Shown here: positions 16,347 through 26,576 of the stretch, in pieces
Position numbering within the stretch: position 1 is the stretch's first letter
Layout: each line of letters opens with the position of its first letter
Origin: Flavobacteriaceae bacterium
Lineage (GTDB): Bacteria > Bacteroidota > Bacteroidia > Flavobacteriales > Flavobacteriaceae
Assembly (NCBI GenBank): GCA_002862645.1
Contig: PKDQ01000028.1
Coordinates: 1-45,437, forward strand
Direction: 5' to 3'
Length of the DNA: 45,437 nucleotides
Notes under the pieces: model-generated
The model's input: only the letters and a program-made list of their open reading frames with translations
Told to the model about the DNA's origin: nothing
Database searches by the model: none
Program-made: the position numbers and the translations under genes

Positions 16347-18728
16347 TTAAAATAAGTACTGTAAACTTAAATTGAAGTTTCTTGGTGGTCCATAATAATA
16401 TCCATATTTCTGCCGAGTAGAATAATAAACCTCATCTAAAAGGTTGTAAACATTTAACCTTAATCTAACATCGTTTGACCCTGCATCAAAATCATAAGTA
16501 ACTCCAATATCCATAAGGCCATAGTTGTCTAATTTCTCTCCTTCGTATTGAGTATTTGAAATAGATGACTCAAAAACATTATCAATATCTATAAAGCCGT
16601 ACTGGTCAGCAAAGTAATTATAACGCATATCTATCGACAGGTCGTCAGATACTTTAGTGTCAAAACTAATACCAAATGTTGTCTGCGGTGCTCTATCTAC
16701 TTTTACTTCACTTAAAGTTAAATTACCGGAAGTTGTTGATATACCACCATTTGAAGTTTCAGTTGTAAGGGAGTAAGAGGCCTCTCCTTCATATATCCAA
16801 TCTCCAATAGAGCCCATTAAATTAATATTTGTTGAAGAGCCAGCCTTAAATGCCATTTGAAATTCAATTCCTTGATGCAATTGATCTACTCCTCTAAAGT
16901 TATAATCTTGCTCCTCGCCATTAGGTGCCTCTTCGAAATAATCAAAAGCCCTATTACCCCACCTTGTTGAGTATAAATCAACCAGTATTCTCATATTGTT
17001 ACTCTCATACCTATAACCAGCTTCTAAGCCAGTAATTTCTTGATTTGGTTGAATATCCCATGTTCCGCTGTAGTGATCATCTGAAAACATGCTTGCATAC
17101 CAAGGCTGCCTGGAATTAAATCCTCCATTAAAAAAGACTTGGTGATCATCAGAAAATGTATATGAAAAACCTGCTTTATAGCTATGTCCATCAAACTGCT
17201 GTTTTTCATTAGTACCTAATCCATCTCCGTAACCTGTATTTCTACCCGTTCTTTGCATGTCTTGAGAGTTAAGAGCTAGTTGTACAAATGCAGAAAAGTT
17301 ATCATTGGCATATTCAGCCTGAGCAAAGCCACCAAAATAATTTATGTTTTCTTCATGGTCATAAATTAGTCTTTGATCTTCGGGAGCATAGTCGCCAAAC
17401 ATAACTGCCCAAGGGTCAGCTGGATACGTTTTTGACACTAAATAATCACTAGGTCTATTATCCCATCTAAAATTATCCCTATATCCTTTTGCTCCTAAAA
17501 AGTCAACAACTTGTCTGAAGTGTAATCCTTTATATGTCCTCCAATCAAAACCAACATTATAAGTAATATTTCCTTTTTCAATTGTTAAATTAGACACTGT
17601 TCCATACCAATCATGTAGGTTCATCGAGCCTCTAATCATATAAGCGTCTCTAAAGCTGTTTATGTATCCGTCTGCATCTGAATTAGATTTATTTACAGAA
17701 ACAATTTGGTCAAAATTAATGTCTCCATTTGGTTGTCTGGCGTCATCAAAAATATCGTCGTTTCCAAAATCGCCGGTACCTCCACCTCGGCCCCATGATG
17801 CATAGCCAACAGTAGATAGTGTCATCTCATCATTAATATCCCAATCCCATGAAAGGTTTAGAACTGGTTTATGGTAAAAGTTTTTTCTCTCAGTATATTC
17901 CTTGCCATTTAATGTTCCCCCTCTTCCATTATAATCAATCCCATACTGTTCATATCTGCTAGCTGATTCAGACCAGGACTGGTTATGTGTTTGAGGTGAG
18001 CCTGTTAACATAAGGTTTGCATTGTGATTACCTTTAAGGTATCCCACAGAAAAAAAGTATGTCTGTCCTTGTCCTTTAGTCCATTTTCTGAACTTTTTAT
18101 CAGCCTGCCAATGATCAATCAGCATTGAAAAAGAAAGCCCATTATCTTTAAGGCCCGTATTATAAGAAAAGGTGTTTTTGAAATAGCCATTTGACCCAGC
18201 CATTGTCCTAAAAAAACCACCTTTCTTAGATTCAGTTGTTTTGGTTATAATATTAATAGTTCCACCCACTGAAGAAATTGCCAGTTTAGATGCTCCCAAA
18301 CCACGTTGAACTTCAATACCTTGAGAAACATCGGCCATTCCTGACCAGTTGGACCAATATACTAATCCATCCTCAACAGCATTAACTGGTTGACCGTTAA
18401 TCATAACTGCCGTATTTTCCATGCCAAATCCACGAAGAAACATTTCTGCATCTCCAAATCCAGCATTACTGGCAAAATAGATTCCCGGAACCATTTTTAA
18501 AGATTCTCCCAGTTCAACATTGCCTACACCAAATGCAGCAATATCTTCTGCGGTAATTGTACTGGCTGCTACAGGTGTAACTCTGTCAACGGCGAGGTCA
18601 ATAACTCCTCCTCCTACCACTACAACCTCATCGAGATCGGTAACTAAAATAGAGTCCTTTTTCTGTGTTTGCTGTGCAAACATAAGTGTGGTTGCTAAAA
18701 CAGCAGCCAATGTTAGTAGTTTTTTCAT
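16347..18728 (-). CDS. TonB-dependent outer-membrane receptor
   Basis: A 793-residue outer-membrane protein with a signal peptide (MKKLLTLAAVLATTLMFAQ). A short TonB-box-like segment (LDEVVVVGG, about residue 32) is followed by the plug domain (ITAEDIAAFG ... LRGFGMENTAVMINGQPVN) and a 22-strand barrel that ends in the aromatic residue of SLQYLF. It has no N-terminal carboxypeptidase-regulatory-like domain, unlike the other receptor here. It imports an unknown substrate using TonB energy; no ligand can be named. Its codons look more AT-rich than those of pgi next to it, judged by eye only. It lies 84 bases downstream of pgi and may have its own promoter. Confidence 0.92.
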   Translation of the reverse strand: MKKLLTLAAVLATTLMFAQQTQKKDSILVTDLDEVVVVGGGVIDLAVDRVTPVAASTITAEDIAAFGVGNVELGESLKMVPGIYFASNAGFGDAEMFLRGFGMENTAVMINGQPVNAVEDGLVYWSNWSGMADVSQGIEVQRGLGASKLAISSVGGTINIITKTTESKKGGFFRTMAGSNGYFKNTFSYNTGLKDNGLSFSMLIDHWQADKKFRKWTKGQGQTYFFSVGYLKGNHNANLMLTGSPQTHNQSWSESASRYEQYGIDYNGRGGTLNGKEYTERKNFYHKPVLNLSWDWDINDEMTLSTVGYASWGRGGGTGDFGNDDIFDDARQPNGDINFDQIVSVNKSNSDADGYINSFRDAYMIRGSMNLHDWYGTVSNLTIEKGNITYNVGFDWRTYKGLHFRQVVDFLGAKGYRDNFRWDNRPSDYLVSKTYPADPWAVMFGDYAPEDQRLIYDHEENINYFGGFAQAEYANDNFSAFVQLALNSQDMQRTGRNTGYGDGLGTNEKQQFDGHSYKAGFSYTFSDDHQVFFNGGFNSRQPWYASMFSDDHYSGTWDIQPNQEITGLEAGYRYESNNMRILVDLYSTRWGNRAFDYFEEAPNGEEQDYNFRGVDQLHQGIEFQMAFKAGSSTNINLMGSIGDWIYEGEASYSLTTETSNGGISTTSGNLTLSEVKVDRAPQTTFGISFDTKVSDDLSIDMRYNYFADQYGFIDIDNVFESSISNTQYEGEKLDNYGLMDIGVTYDFDAGSNDVRLRLNVYNLLDEVYYSTRQKYGYYYGPPRNFNLSLQYLF

Positions 18729-18790
18729 TGTTTTAGTTTTAAAGTTTACGCTAATATCCTAAGTTTTTCCGCATCAAGAGTTATAAAAAC

Positions 18791-18806
18791 GTTAAACAAT
18801 TTTAAC
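18791..18806. repeat. Inverted repeat upstream of the TonB receptor gene
   Basis: GTTAAA and TTTAAC form perfect six-base arms around CAAT, and a further ATTAAC follows 7 bases on. The site lies 63-78 bases upstream of the receptor ATG and 7 bases past the pgi stop. It has no T-run typical of a terminator, so an operator is as likely as a weak hairpin. Confidence 0.35.
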
Positions 18807-18812
18807 ATTTTA

Positions 18813-20444
18813 TTAACTTTTATACCGGGCAATAAGTTGGGTCGTGGAGCTGTCGTGTTTTATTGAAGTTGAATTGTCCATTTCGTCTAAAATAACGGAT
18901 GCCAATTGCTTGCCCAATTCAACACCCCACTGGTCATAGCTATAGATATTCCAAACCACCCCTTCCACAAAAATCTTATGCTCGTACATGGCCACCAAAG
19001 CGCCCAATGTGTTTGGAGTAAGTTTATCAATTAAAAGCGTGGTGGTAGGCTTATTGCCCGTAAAGATTTTAAATGGAACCAAGTGCTCCATTTCCGTTTT
19101 ATCCATTCCTTTTTGAATGAGCTCTTCACGTACCTGCTCTTCCGTTTTTCCGCTCATCAAAGCTTCGGTTTGTGCAAAGAAGTTTGCCATCAATTTATCA
19201 TGGTGGTCTTTGTTTCCGTGAAGTGCTGTCGAAAAGCCAATAAAATGTGCCGGTATCAACTTAGTCCCTTGGTGTATCAATTGAAAAAAGGCATGCTGTG
19301 AATTGGTGCCCGGTTCGCCCCAAATAATGTTTCCTGTGTTGTAGCTAACAGCCTTTCCTGCACGGTCTACAGATTTTCCGTTACTCTCCATAATGCCCTG
19401 TTGCAAATATGCCGGTAAACGGTTTAGGTATTGGGTGTATGGGATTACAGCTTCTGATTGTGCGCCTAAAAAATTGTTATACCAGACAGTAAGCAGCGCC
19501 AACATAACAGGGATATTATCTTCAAGGGGAGCCGAGGCAAAATGTCCGTCCATTTGATTAGCACCGTCAAGCAGGGCTTCAAAATTGTCAGGACCAACAG
19601 CCAAAGCAATGGGTAGTCCAACCGCACTCCAAAGTGAAAAACGACCTCCCACCCAATCATTCATGGGGAATACATTTTTGGACTGGATACCAAAAGCATA
19701 TATTGCAGCAAGGTTTGTAGATACTGCTACGAAATGGTCTGCAACAGCATTCTCACCTAATGCCTCAACAAGCCATTTTTTTGCAGTAATGGCATTAGAT
19801 AAGGTTTCTTGTGTTGTAAACGTCTTAGACACTACCACAAACAGAGTCGAAGCTGGATTAACCTTTTTTAGTACTTCCATAACATGATCGCCATCAACAT
19901 TAGACATAAAATGTACGTTGAGATGATTTTTATAATATGTCAAGGCCTCAGTAATCATGGCAGGGCCCAAATCTGACCCCCCTATACCAATATTTACCAC
20001 ATCTGTAAATGCTTGTCCTGTGCTGCTTTTTTGTTCTCCTGCAATAATCGCATTGGTAAATGCTTTAATTTTTGCTCTGACCGCATAGACTTTAGGCACC
20101 ACATTTTCGCCGTTTACGCGGATATCTGCGTCTTCTTTTGCTCTAAGTGCCGTATGTAGCACAGCTCTGCCTTCTGTTTGGTTGATTGTATCCCCAGAAA
20201 AATACGCCTTACGAGCATCTTCTAAGCCCGACTCTTTAACCAAGCCTAATAAGGCGGCTTGGATGTCTTTGTCAATTTGATTTTTTGAGTAATCCACAAA
20301 AAAGGACTCCCATGTAATTGAAAATTGTTGGGCACGACTCGTGCCATCTGCAAAGTAATTTTGCAATGTTTTGAGGTCTTTTGCGAGTTGCGCAAGTTTG
20401 TTCCAGCTGCTAGTTAAGGTTGGGTTGATTTTCGGGAGTGACAT
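18813..20444 (-). CDS. pgi: Glucose-6-phosphate isomerase
   Basis: A 543-residue cytoplasmic enzyme interconverting glucose 6-phosphate and fructose 6-phosphate. Hallmarks are [10 protein letters not shown] in the N-terminal SIS domain, [16 protein letters not shown], the catalytic Glu in [11 protein letters not shown] and the C-terminal [11 protein letters not shown]. The ATG at 20444 matches the usual family start (an NPT-like segment follows within ten residues), which places its first 35 bases inside the end of the M23 peptidase gene. The length is normal. Confidence 0.97.
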   Translation of the reverse strand: MSLPKINPTLTSSWNKLAQLAKDLKTLQNYFADGTSRAQQFSITWESFFVDYSKNQIDKDIQAALLGLVKESGLEDARKAYFSGDTINQTEGRAVLHTALRAKEDADIRVNGENVVPKVYAVRAKIKAFTNAIIAGEQKSSTGQAFTDVVNIGIGGSDLGPAMITEALTYYKNHLNVHFMSNVDGDHVMEVLKKVNPASTLFVVVSKTFTTQETLSNAITAKKWLVEALGENAVADHFVAVSTNLAAIYAFGIQSKNVFPMNDWVGGRFSLWSAVGLPIALAVGPDNFEALLDGANQMDGHFASAPLEDNIPVMLALLTVWYNNFLGAQSEAVIPYTQYLNRLPAYLQQGIMESNGKSVDRAGKAVSYNTGNIIWGEPGTNSQHAFFQLIHQGTKLIPAHFIGFSTALHGNKDHHDKLMANFFAQTEALMSGKTEEQVREELIQKGMDKTEMEHLVPFKIFTGNKPTTTLLIDKLTPNTLGALVAMYEHKIFVEGVVWNIYSYDQWGVELGKQLASVILDEMDNSTSIKHDSSTTQLIARYKS

Positions 20445-21696
20445 ATGTTGTTGAAGTTTCTGAATTATAAAACGTAATGCAATCTAAGGTTTCTTTAAAC
20501 GGTTGCATGTATACCATATACTTTTCTTTCAGTTTGGGCTCAATAGGCTTTGCTTCGGGAAGTTTTTGTCTAAACGGATCTACTTGTTTACCATTTTTCC
20601 AAAAGCGGTAACAAACATGGGGGCCTGAGGTATATCCTGTCATGCCGACCGTACCTATAAGGTCACCTTGCTTGACTTGTTGGCCTTTGCGCACCTTGCG
20701 TTTTTTCATGTGCAAGTACTGCGTTTTGTAAGTGCCGTTATGGCGAATGGTAACATAGTTCCCGTTGCCTCGTGTATAACCTGAAGTCACAACCGTTCCG
20801 CTAGCCGTAGCACGAATAGGGGTTCCTACAGGAGCGGAAAAGTCAGTGCCATAATGAGGCTTGGTACGTCCGTAATATGAAATACGACGACGCTTATTAT
20901 ACCTTGAGGAAATGCGTGAAAACTGTACGGGTGCTTGTAAAAACGCGCGGCGTAAGTTCTTTCCTTTTTCGTCAAAAAACTCTGTGATTCCACGTGCTGA
21001 ATCAGATTCAAATTCAATGGCGTAGTACGGTTTTTTTCTATGCTCAAAATATGCGGCATGAATGCGATTTAGTCCTACATAGATAGAGTCCTCAACATAT
21101 TTTTGAGTGTATACAATCTTAAAACGGTCCCCTTTTTCCAAACGAAAAAAATCGATGCTCCACGCATAAATATCTGACAAGTCGTAGGCCAGTAACGGGC
21201 TTAACCTTTGAGCTTCTAAAGTCTCCGATAATGAGCTCGTAATAACACCTTGTGCTTCAAAAGTTCGTAGTGTAACCTCTTTTTTGTTTTTTTTTGCATA
21301 GACTGAATCTTTTAGATTTACCACTACATAATCCAGCATGGACGGTTGATAAATAAACGCTACTGGTGAGGCCAAAGAATCTTTTGAAAATAAAAACGTA
21401 TAGGGTCTTTTGGGCTTTATTTTTCTAAAGTTATACGTCTTTTTGACTTTTCTATTAATGTTGTAAATGTCTGTGTAACTAAAGCCATTTTCTAAAAATA
21501 TGTCTGCAAAAGTGTCCCCGCTCTGAACCGTATCTCGAACTACTTCAAGATTGTTTAGCTTATACCCATATGCAAAAACATCTGGCTCGGGTAGCGCAAC
21601 TGGTGTTTCATCGGCCTTATCCGAAGAACAACTACAGCCAACAGTTAAGGCAGCAACAAAAACAAAAAGAAAACTATTTCTCAACAATAATTTCAA
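20410..21696 (-). CDS. M23 family metallopeptidase, lipoprotein
   Basis: A 428-residue protein whose signal peptide ends in the lipobox LTVGC, so it is probably anchored in a membrane facing the periplasm. A LysM-like or OapA-like region ([17 protein letters not shown]) precedes a C-terminal LytM/M23 domain with [11 protein letters not shown] and YLHMKK. In the last zinc motif the usual HxH is HVC (GPHVCYRFW), so the third ligand would be Cys rather than His. Members usually cut peptide cross-links in peptidoglycan. The start is a TTG at 21696, since no ATG occurs in the signal peptide. It overlaps the DUF3108 gene by 23 bases and pgi by 35. Confidence 0.9.
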   Translation of the reverse strand: MKLLLRNSFLFVFVAALTVGCSCSSDKADETPVALPEPDVFAYGYKLNNLEVVRDTVQSGDTFADIFLENGFSYTDIYNINRKVKKTYNFRKIKPKRPYTFLFSKDSLASPVAFIYQPSMLDYVVVNLKDSVYAKKNKKEVTLRTFEAQGVITSSLSETLEAQRLSPLLAYDLSDIYAWSIDFFRLEKGDRFKIVYTQKYVEDSIYVGLNRIHAAYFEHRKKPYYAIEFESDSARGITEFFDEKGKNLRRAFLQAPVQFSRISSRYNKRRRISYYGRTKPHYGTDFSAPVGTPIRATASGTVVTSGYTRGNGNYVTIRHNGTYKTQYLHMKKRKVRKGQQVKQGDLIGTVGMTGYTSGPHVCYRFWKNGKQVDPFRQKLPEAKPIEPKLKEKYMVYMQPFKETLDCITFYNSETSTTYVTPENQPNLN

Positions 21697-22504
21697 ATGG
21701 GTTTTTTAATCCTTTAAAGGCATCTAGATCCGCGGTGATGCTTCCAACGCTCAAATCTGCTTGCAAGCGTAAAGGAATTTTATTGTCATCGCTGCTAACC
21801 CACATTGTAATGCTCTCACTACTTTTAAACACACGCCCAGATTGTACATAGGGACGAAATTTTAATGCATTAACCTTACCAAATTTTGTCTTGATGGTCT
21901 CTCTGCCTAAAAACTTGAATTTGAACGTGTAATTTTCTGAGTCAAAAAACAAATTCACAACTACAAATTCGTCTTTTTTAATGCTGTAAATATCTAGGTG
22001 CTTTCGCAAATAATAAACAAAAGATATCAAATCCTGAATTTCAGAATCCGTTCTAAAAACACCTGTTGTTTCATTCAAAAGATCAATTACTGTGGCCTGT
22101 TTCGTTTTGTAATCAAAATCAATGGTAAGGTGTTTTTTATAACCTCCTTCGTTAATGTTGCGAATGAAGTGGAGTGGTCGATTATCGTCTTTTGTAAAAT
22201 AAGAATTGTAATAATCATCAACCTTAAAAAATAAACGGGCTAAGCCTGTTGTACGCCCAATACCCTTGGCATAAAACGCCGGCTGACCATTCCGCACTAC
22301 TTCCGTTAACTCAAGGGTAGCATAGCTGGCATTAAAAATTCCGTAATGGATTCTGAATGAAAACCATTCGCCCGCTTTAAATGCTGGCTTTAGTGGACTT
22401 TTTGCGATAATGCTTTGGCTGCTTGGGGACGATGGTGTTTCTTGTGCGAAAAGAAGCGGCGCGTAAGTGAAAAACCCCACCCATAGCCATATGTGAAACT
22501 TCAT
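21674..22504 (-). CDS. DUF3108 domain protein
   Basis: A 276-residue exported protein with a signal peptide (MKFHIWLWVGFFTYAPLLFAQ). The upstream ATG adds eight residues and was passed over because the N-terminus at 22504 is a better signal sequence. The body fits DUF3108, with an early FKAGEWFSFRIHYG block and a late MWVSSDDNKIPLRLQ segment ending in a GSITADL strand. The domain is beta-rich and its function is not established. The gene sits between a patatin/BamA-like protein and an M23 peptidase, so an envelope role is inferred. It ends 23 bases inside the peptidase gene. Confidence 0.85.
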   Translation of the reverse strand: MKFHIWLWVGFFTYAPLLFAQETPSSPSSQSIIAKSPLKPAFKAGEWFSFRIHYGIFNASYATLELTEVVRNGQPAFYAKGIGRTTGLARLFFKVDDYYNSYFTKDDNRPLHFIRNINEGGYKKHLTIDFDYKTKQATVIDLLNETTGVFRTDSEIQDLISFVYYLRKHLDIYSIKKDEFVVVNLFFDSENYTFKFKFLGRETIKTKFGKVNALKFRPYVQSGRVFKSSESITMWVSSDDNKIPLRLQADLSVGSITADLDAFKGLKNPFEIIVEK

Positions 22505-22539
22505 AACTGCAAAAATACGTAAAAGCATTTATCTTAAAT

Positions 22540-24744
22540 TTAAAATTGCCATCCAATATTAAGATGAAATAAAAGCTTGCTAAATTGCGGGCTATATGCT
22601 GCTGTAAGCTCTATGGGGCCGGCGAAAGTTTCCAACCCATATGCAATCCCTGCGCTGTAATAGTCAATACCTCTTTTCCACTGCCCCGTGTTGAATATAT
22701 CTGTGCCAACAATTCCTCCATTTATTAGTATTTTAAGGTGATGCTTTGAAGTAAACTCATAGTCAATTGTAGTTTCTGCTTTAACAAAACTATTGCCAGC
22801 TGCGTGTTGTTGAGGTAAGCCTATAAAAGATTGGTAGTTCAAGACAGGGGCGTTTCCATATCCGCCAAAAGTAAAGTCGAAAGCAGAAGATGTAGTATCT
22901 CCAACTGTAAAGCCTCCAGACGTACTAAGCAGGAGTGCCCATTTTGAATCCAATGGGAAGGTAGCTCCCGTATTGGCTTTTGCAATCCAGAATGGGATAA
23001 AAACACTTTCTTTTCCAGATGATTTTTCACTAAAATAATAATGGATATCTACCTCGAAAAAACCGCCTTTATTTGGATAGAATTTATCATCTCTTGTGTC
23101 TACTTTCAAATACCCTAGTGCGCTGTAATAATCGGCCTTGTCGGCATACAAAAAACGGGCTGTTTGTGTATCAAATAAATTTGTTTTAAACACATTGTGT
23201 TGATGTGCTAGTCCAGCTCCCAATACTACTTCTTCTTTAAAAAGAGTCTGTATATACCATGTATTTTTCTGAACCAAAACACGTGTGTTTGTTGATTTGT
23301 TCATGGCAAACTGATCTGTACTGAGTAATACGGGTGCTGCGGTGTCAAATTGATGCTGGATGGCGCTTAAGCCTACTGACCAAAATTCTCCTTTGTCTAT
23401 AAAGTACGATAAGGAATACTGGAAATATGCGCCTAACATGATTTCCAAAGAGACCTCATCGTTTTTTAAAAATGCGTGCTTTTTGGTAAGGTTTACTAGT
23501 GCCGATGCCCCTATTAATTTATCGTAATGTAAACTACTGCGGAAAAGAGTCGTGTGTTTTGTTTCGGGGGGTGTCATTTTAAGTACTTCTTTGCCGTTAT
23601 CTGTTTTTAAGCTATAACGAAAGGCATCAAAGTTTTGTGTAGCGGCAAGGTTTGACATGCCCTCTTTTAATTTTTTAAAGGTATAAGTGTTTTTTGATTT
23701 TAACCTTAGCTTCCCGAGTAAATAATTGGTTTTATAATTTGGCGTGGTGCCGACCAATAGTTTATCCAGTTGGAAATAATGAGGTATTTCCTTTTGTTCC
23801 TTGCCTCTTTTTTGTTGCTTTTTAGCCAAGGCTAGTAACTGTGGTCTTGCCTTTTGTCCTGCTAAAACGCCTTGCGCCAGAATCTCTTTTTGCTTGTCAA
23901 AAGACAGAATATTAAACGCTTCAAGTTCTGGTCGGATGTAAATTTGCGTTTTTTCCTCTTTAGAGGCCATTTGCTTTTGGGTTTGAAAGCTGCTTATTCG
24001 CGTTAACACTTCCGACAGGGTTGAGGTATCGTCTGTTCTGCGAACATTTGTTTGCACATCTATGCCTATAATCACATCCATCCCCTTCGAAAGCATTTCT
24101 TTAATTGGATAATTATCCACAATGCCTCCGTCAATAAGTGAGCGGTCGCCAATACGTACTGGCGAAAAAAGGGTGGGAAGGGCGCTACTAGCATTTACAG
24201 CAAGAGGCAAATAGCCATTGTCTAACACGGTTGCAGCTCCCGTATTGATATCTGTAGCCACGCAATAGAAAGGTATGGGTAAATTGGTAAAGTCTTGAGT
24301 GTTGCGTTGCTCGTGCATAAGCTGAACAAACATGGCATAGACATTTTGTCCTTTAGAAAGGGAACGTGGAAATTGAATCCGCCCCTTAACTATGGGTAGT
24401 GTTATGGCGTAGCGTGAAGCGTCTTCTTTTGCATCAAAAGACATTAGGTCACGATCAAATTTGTCGTTAATCACATCTGAAAGATTTGTGTTCAAAAGCA
24501 TTTCTTCCAATTGGCTGGCAGTATACCCGCAAGCGTACAATCCTCCCACAATAGCTCCCATGCTGGTCCCGCCGATATAATCAATCCGGACCCCCGCCCG
24601 TTCAATTTCTTTTAAGACACCTATATGTGCAATTCCCTTAGCACCTCCTCCGCTAAGAATTAACCCCACTTTAAGATCTTGTTGCGCTTGCGCGCAAATT
24701 ACCATTGAAAAAAAGAAAAAAAGAAATGCCTTATGCTTTTTCAT
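22540..24744 (-). CDS. Patatin-like phospholipase with BamA-type barrel
   Basis: A protein of 734 residues with a signal peptide (KAFLFFFFSMVICAQA). The patatin domain has the oxyanion motif SGGGAKG at 31-37, the nucleophile Ser61 in GTSMG and the catalytic Asp205 in IDGGIVDNYP. A POTRA-like segment follows, then a C-terminal beta-barrel ending in FHLNIGWQF, as in Omp85/D15 proteins. It resembles PlpD-type or RssA-with-barrel proteins of Bacteroidota, which may hydrolyse phospholipids at the outer membrane. The start at 24744 was preferred to 24759; either way it overlaps the end of uvrC, by 14 or 29 bases. Confidence 0.92.
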   Translation of the reverse strand: MKKHKAFLFFFFSMVICAQAQQDLKVGLILSGGGAKGIAHIGVLKEIERAGVRIDYIGGTSMGAIVGGLYACGYTASQLEEMLLNTNLSDVINDKFDRDLMSFDAKEDASRYAITLPIVKGRIQFPRSLSKGQNVYAMFVQLMHEQRNTQDFTNLPIPFYCVATDINTGAATVLDNGYLPLAVNASSALPTLFSPVRIGDRSLIDGGIVDNYPIKEMLSKGMDVIIGIDVQTNVRRTDDTSTLSEVLTRISSFQTQKQMASKEEKTQIYIRPELEAFNILSFDKQKEILAQGVLAGQKARPQLLALAKKQQKRGKEQKEIPHYFQLDKLLVGTTPNYKTNYLLGKLRLKSKNTYTFKKLKEGMSNLAATQNFDAFRYSLKTDNGKEVLKMTPPETKHTTLFRSSLHYDKLIGASALVNLTKKHAFLKNDEVSLEIMLGAYFQYSLSYFIDKGEFWSVGLSAIQHQFDTAAPVLLSTDQFAMNKSTNTRVLVQKNTWYIQTLFKEEVVLGAGLAHQHNVFKTNLFDTQTARFLYADKADYYSALGYLKVDTRDDKFYPNKGGFFEVDIHYYFSEKSSGKESVFIPFWIAKANTGATFPLDSKWALLLSTSGGFTVGDTTSSAFDFTFGGYGNAPVLNYQSFIGLPQQHAAGNSFVKAETTIDYEFTSKHHLKILINGGIVGTDIFNTGQWKRGIDYYSAGIAYGLETFAGPIELTAAYSPQFSKLLFHLNIGWQF

Positions 24745-26530
24745 TGTGTAGGTGTTCATATATTTTCTTGGCCAGAATTGGCCTTATTATTTGGGATAGT
24801 TCTTCTATCGTTGCTGCCTTAATACGTTTTACAGATTTAAATTTCTTTAAGAGGTTTGTTGCTGTTTTTTCGCCAACACCAGGAATAGACTCCAGAGCAG
24901 AGTTGATAGCGCCCTTGCTGCGTTTGTTTCGGTGTAGTCGGATGCCAAAGCGGTGTGCTTCGTTGCGTAATTGTTGTACAATGCGGAGCGTTTCGGAGCG
25001 CTTGTCTAAATAAAGCGGAATTGGGTCATCAGGGAAATAGAGTTCTTCCAAACGCTTGGCAATGCCTAAAATAGCCACTTTACCCCTTATTCCCAATACA
25101 TCAAAACTCTTAAGCGCAGCGCTGAGCTGTCCTTTGCCTCCATCAATAACGACAAGTTGAGGAAGGGCCTCGCCCTCACTTAACAGCCGCTTATATCTGC
25201 GATAAACTACCTCTTCCATTGAAGCAAAATCATCTGGGCCGACAACGGTTTTGATGCCGTAGTGGCGGTATTCTTTTTTGCTTGGTTTTCCATTTCGAAA
25301 GACCACACACGCAGCCACGGGATCACTTCCCTGAATATTGGAGTTGTCAAAACACTCAATATGTAATGGTAGGGCTTGCAGGCGCAAATCACGTTGAATT
25401 TGTGCCATAATCCGTTGTCTATGTTGCTCAGGGTCGATTAGTTTTATTTGTTTGAGTTGTTCCAGGCGACTCAGTTTGGCGTTGCGTAATGACAAGTTCA
25501 TCAACTGCTTTTTCTCTCCGATTTTGGGTACTGTAACTCTAACTGTTTCACCCAAGTCAATCTCAAAAGGGAGTAGTATTTCTTTGGATGACGAATCAAA
25601 TCTTCTTCGCAATTCCACTACAGCTACACGCAATAGCTCCTGATCAGACTCCTCCAACTTTTTCTTTATGTTCATGCTGTGAAAACACACTATTGATCCA
25701 TAGGCCACCTGCAGAAAGTTAACAAAAGCCGTCGTCTCATCTGAGACAATGCTACACACATCTACTGCATCTATTTTGGCGCTCACCACAGCAGATTTAG
25801 ATTGATACTGTCGTAAAGCTTCCATTTTTAATTTTATTTTTTGGGCATGCTCAAATTGCAAAGCTTCTGAAGCGATAATCATTTCTTTTTTAAATGCGTT
25901 ATTCACTTGCTTGAACTTCCCTTGTAAAATGGCACGGATATTTTCAATAGACTCATTATAGTGTGTGGGTGTTTGTTCGCCCACGCAAGCACCCAAACAA
26001 TTTCCAATATGGTATTCCAAACACACCTTGTATTTTTCACTGGCAATATTTTCTTGACTCAAATCGTGGTGGCAAGTGCGTAAAGGGTAAAGCTCGTTGA
26101 TTAACTCTAAAAGCACCCGAACCGTTTTGCCATTGGTAAATGGACCAAAATATTCCGACCCGTCTTGGATTATTTTTCTAGTGGCAAAAACACGAGGGTA
26201 CTGCTCTTTTTTAATGCAAATCCAAGGATATGTTTTGTCGTCACGTAGTAATATATTGTACTTTGGTTGGTGTTCTTTTATTAGTGTGTTTTCTAAAATC
26301 AACGCATCTGATTCGGTAGGAACAACAATGTGCTTAAGTGTTTCAATAGCATTGACCAAGTTTCGTGTTTTTTGCGAATCCACATTTTTTCTAAAATAAG
26401 ACAATACCCGCTTTTTAAGATCTTTTGCTTTCCCAACATAGATAATTTCACCTGCTGTATTGTAATATTGATACACGCCAGGTTCGTTAGGTAAGGATGC
26501 GACTTGTTGTTTTAAGTTAAACTGGGTCAT
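24731..26530 (-). CDS. uvrC: Excinuclease ABC subunit C
   Basis: A 599-residue nuclease that makes both incisions in nucleotide excision repair with UvrA and UvrB. Domains in order: the GIY-YIG nuclease (PGVYQYYN ... IIYVGKAKDLKKRV, residues 17-42), the UVR segment (ALQFEHAQKIKLKMEAL), the RNase-H-like nuclease with DNSNIQGSDPVA and VIDGGKGQLSAAL, and C-terminal helix-hairpin-helix motifs (IPGVGEKTATNLLKKF). The longer frame back to 26671 was rejected because it covers the divergent neighbour and has no family similarity. It is the first gene of a six-gene minus-strand chain. Confidence 0.96.
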   Translation of the reverse strand: MTQFNLKQQVASLPNEPGVYQYYNTAGEIIYVGKAKDLKKRVLSYFRKNVDSQKTRNLVNAIETLKHIVVPTESDALILENTLIKEHQPKYNILLRDDKTYPWICIKKEQYPRVFATRKIIQDGSEYFGPFTNGKTVRVLLELINELYPLRTCHHDLSQENIASEKYKVCLEYHIGNCLGACVGEQTPTHYNESIENIRAILQGKFKQVNNAFKKEMIIASEALQFEHAQKIKLKMEALRQYQSKSAVVSAKIDAVDVCSIVSDETTAFVNFLQVAYGSIVCFHSMNIKKKLEESDQELLRVAVVELRRRFDSSSKEILLPFEIDLGETVRVTVPKIGEKKQLMNLSLRNAKLSRLEQLKQIKLIDPEQHRQRIMAQIQRDLRLQALPLHIECFDNSNIQGSDPVAACVVFRNGKPSKKEYRHYGIKTVVGPDDFASMEEVVYRRYKRLLSEGEALPQLVVIDGGKGQLSAALKSFDVLGIRGKVAILGIAKRLEELYFPDDPIPLYLDKRSETLRIVQQLRNEAHRFGIRLHRNKRSKGAINSALESIPGVGEKTATNLLKKFKSVKRIKAATIEELSQIIRPILAKKIYEHLHNEKA

Positions 26531-26576
26531 GGTTACTAAAGTACAAAAACTTGCGTCTAAACCTGTATATTTATGC

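Noticed and set aside
16347-18728. The AT-rich TonB receptor gene as horizontally acquired
   Set aside because: Only a visual impression of codon use; no flanking repeats or mobility genes support transfer.
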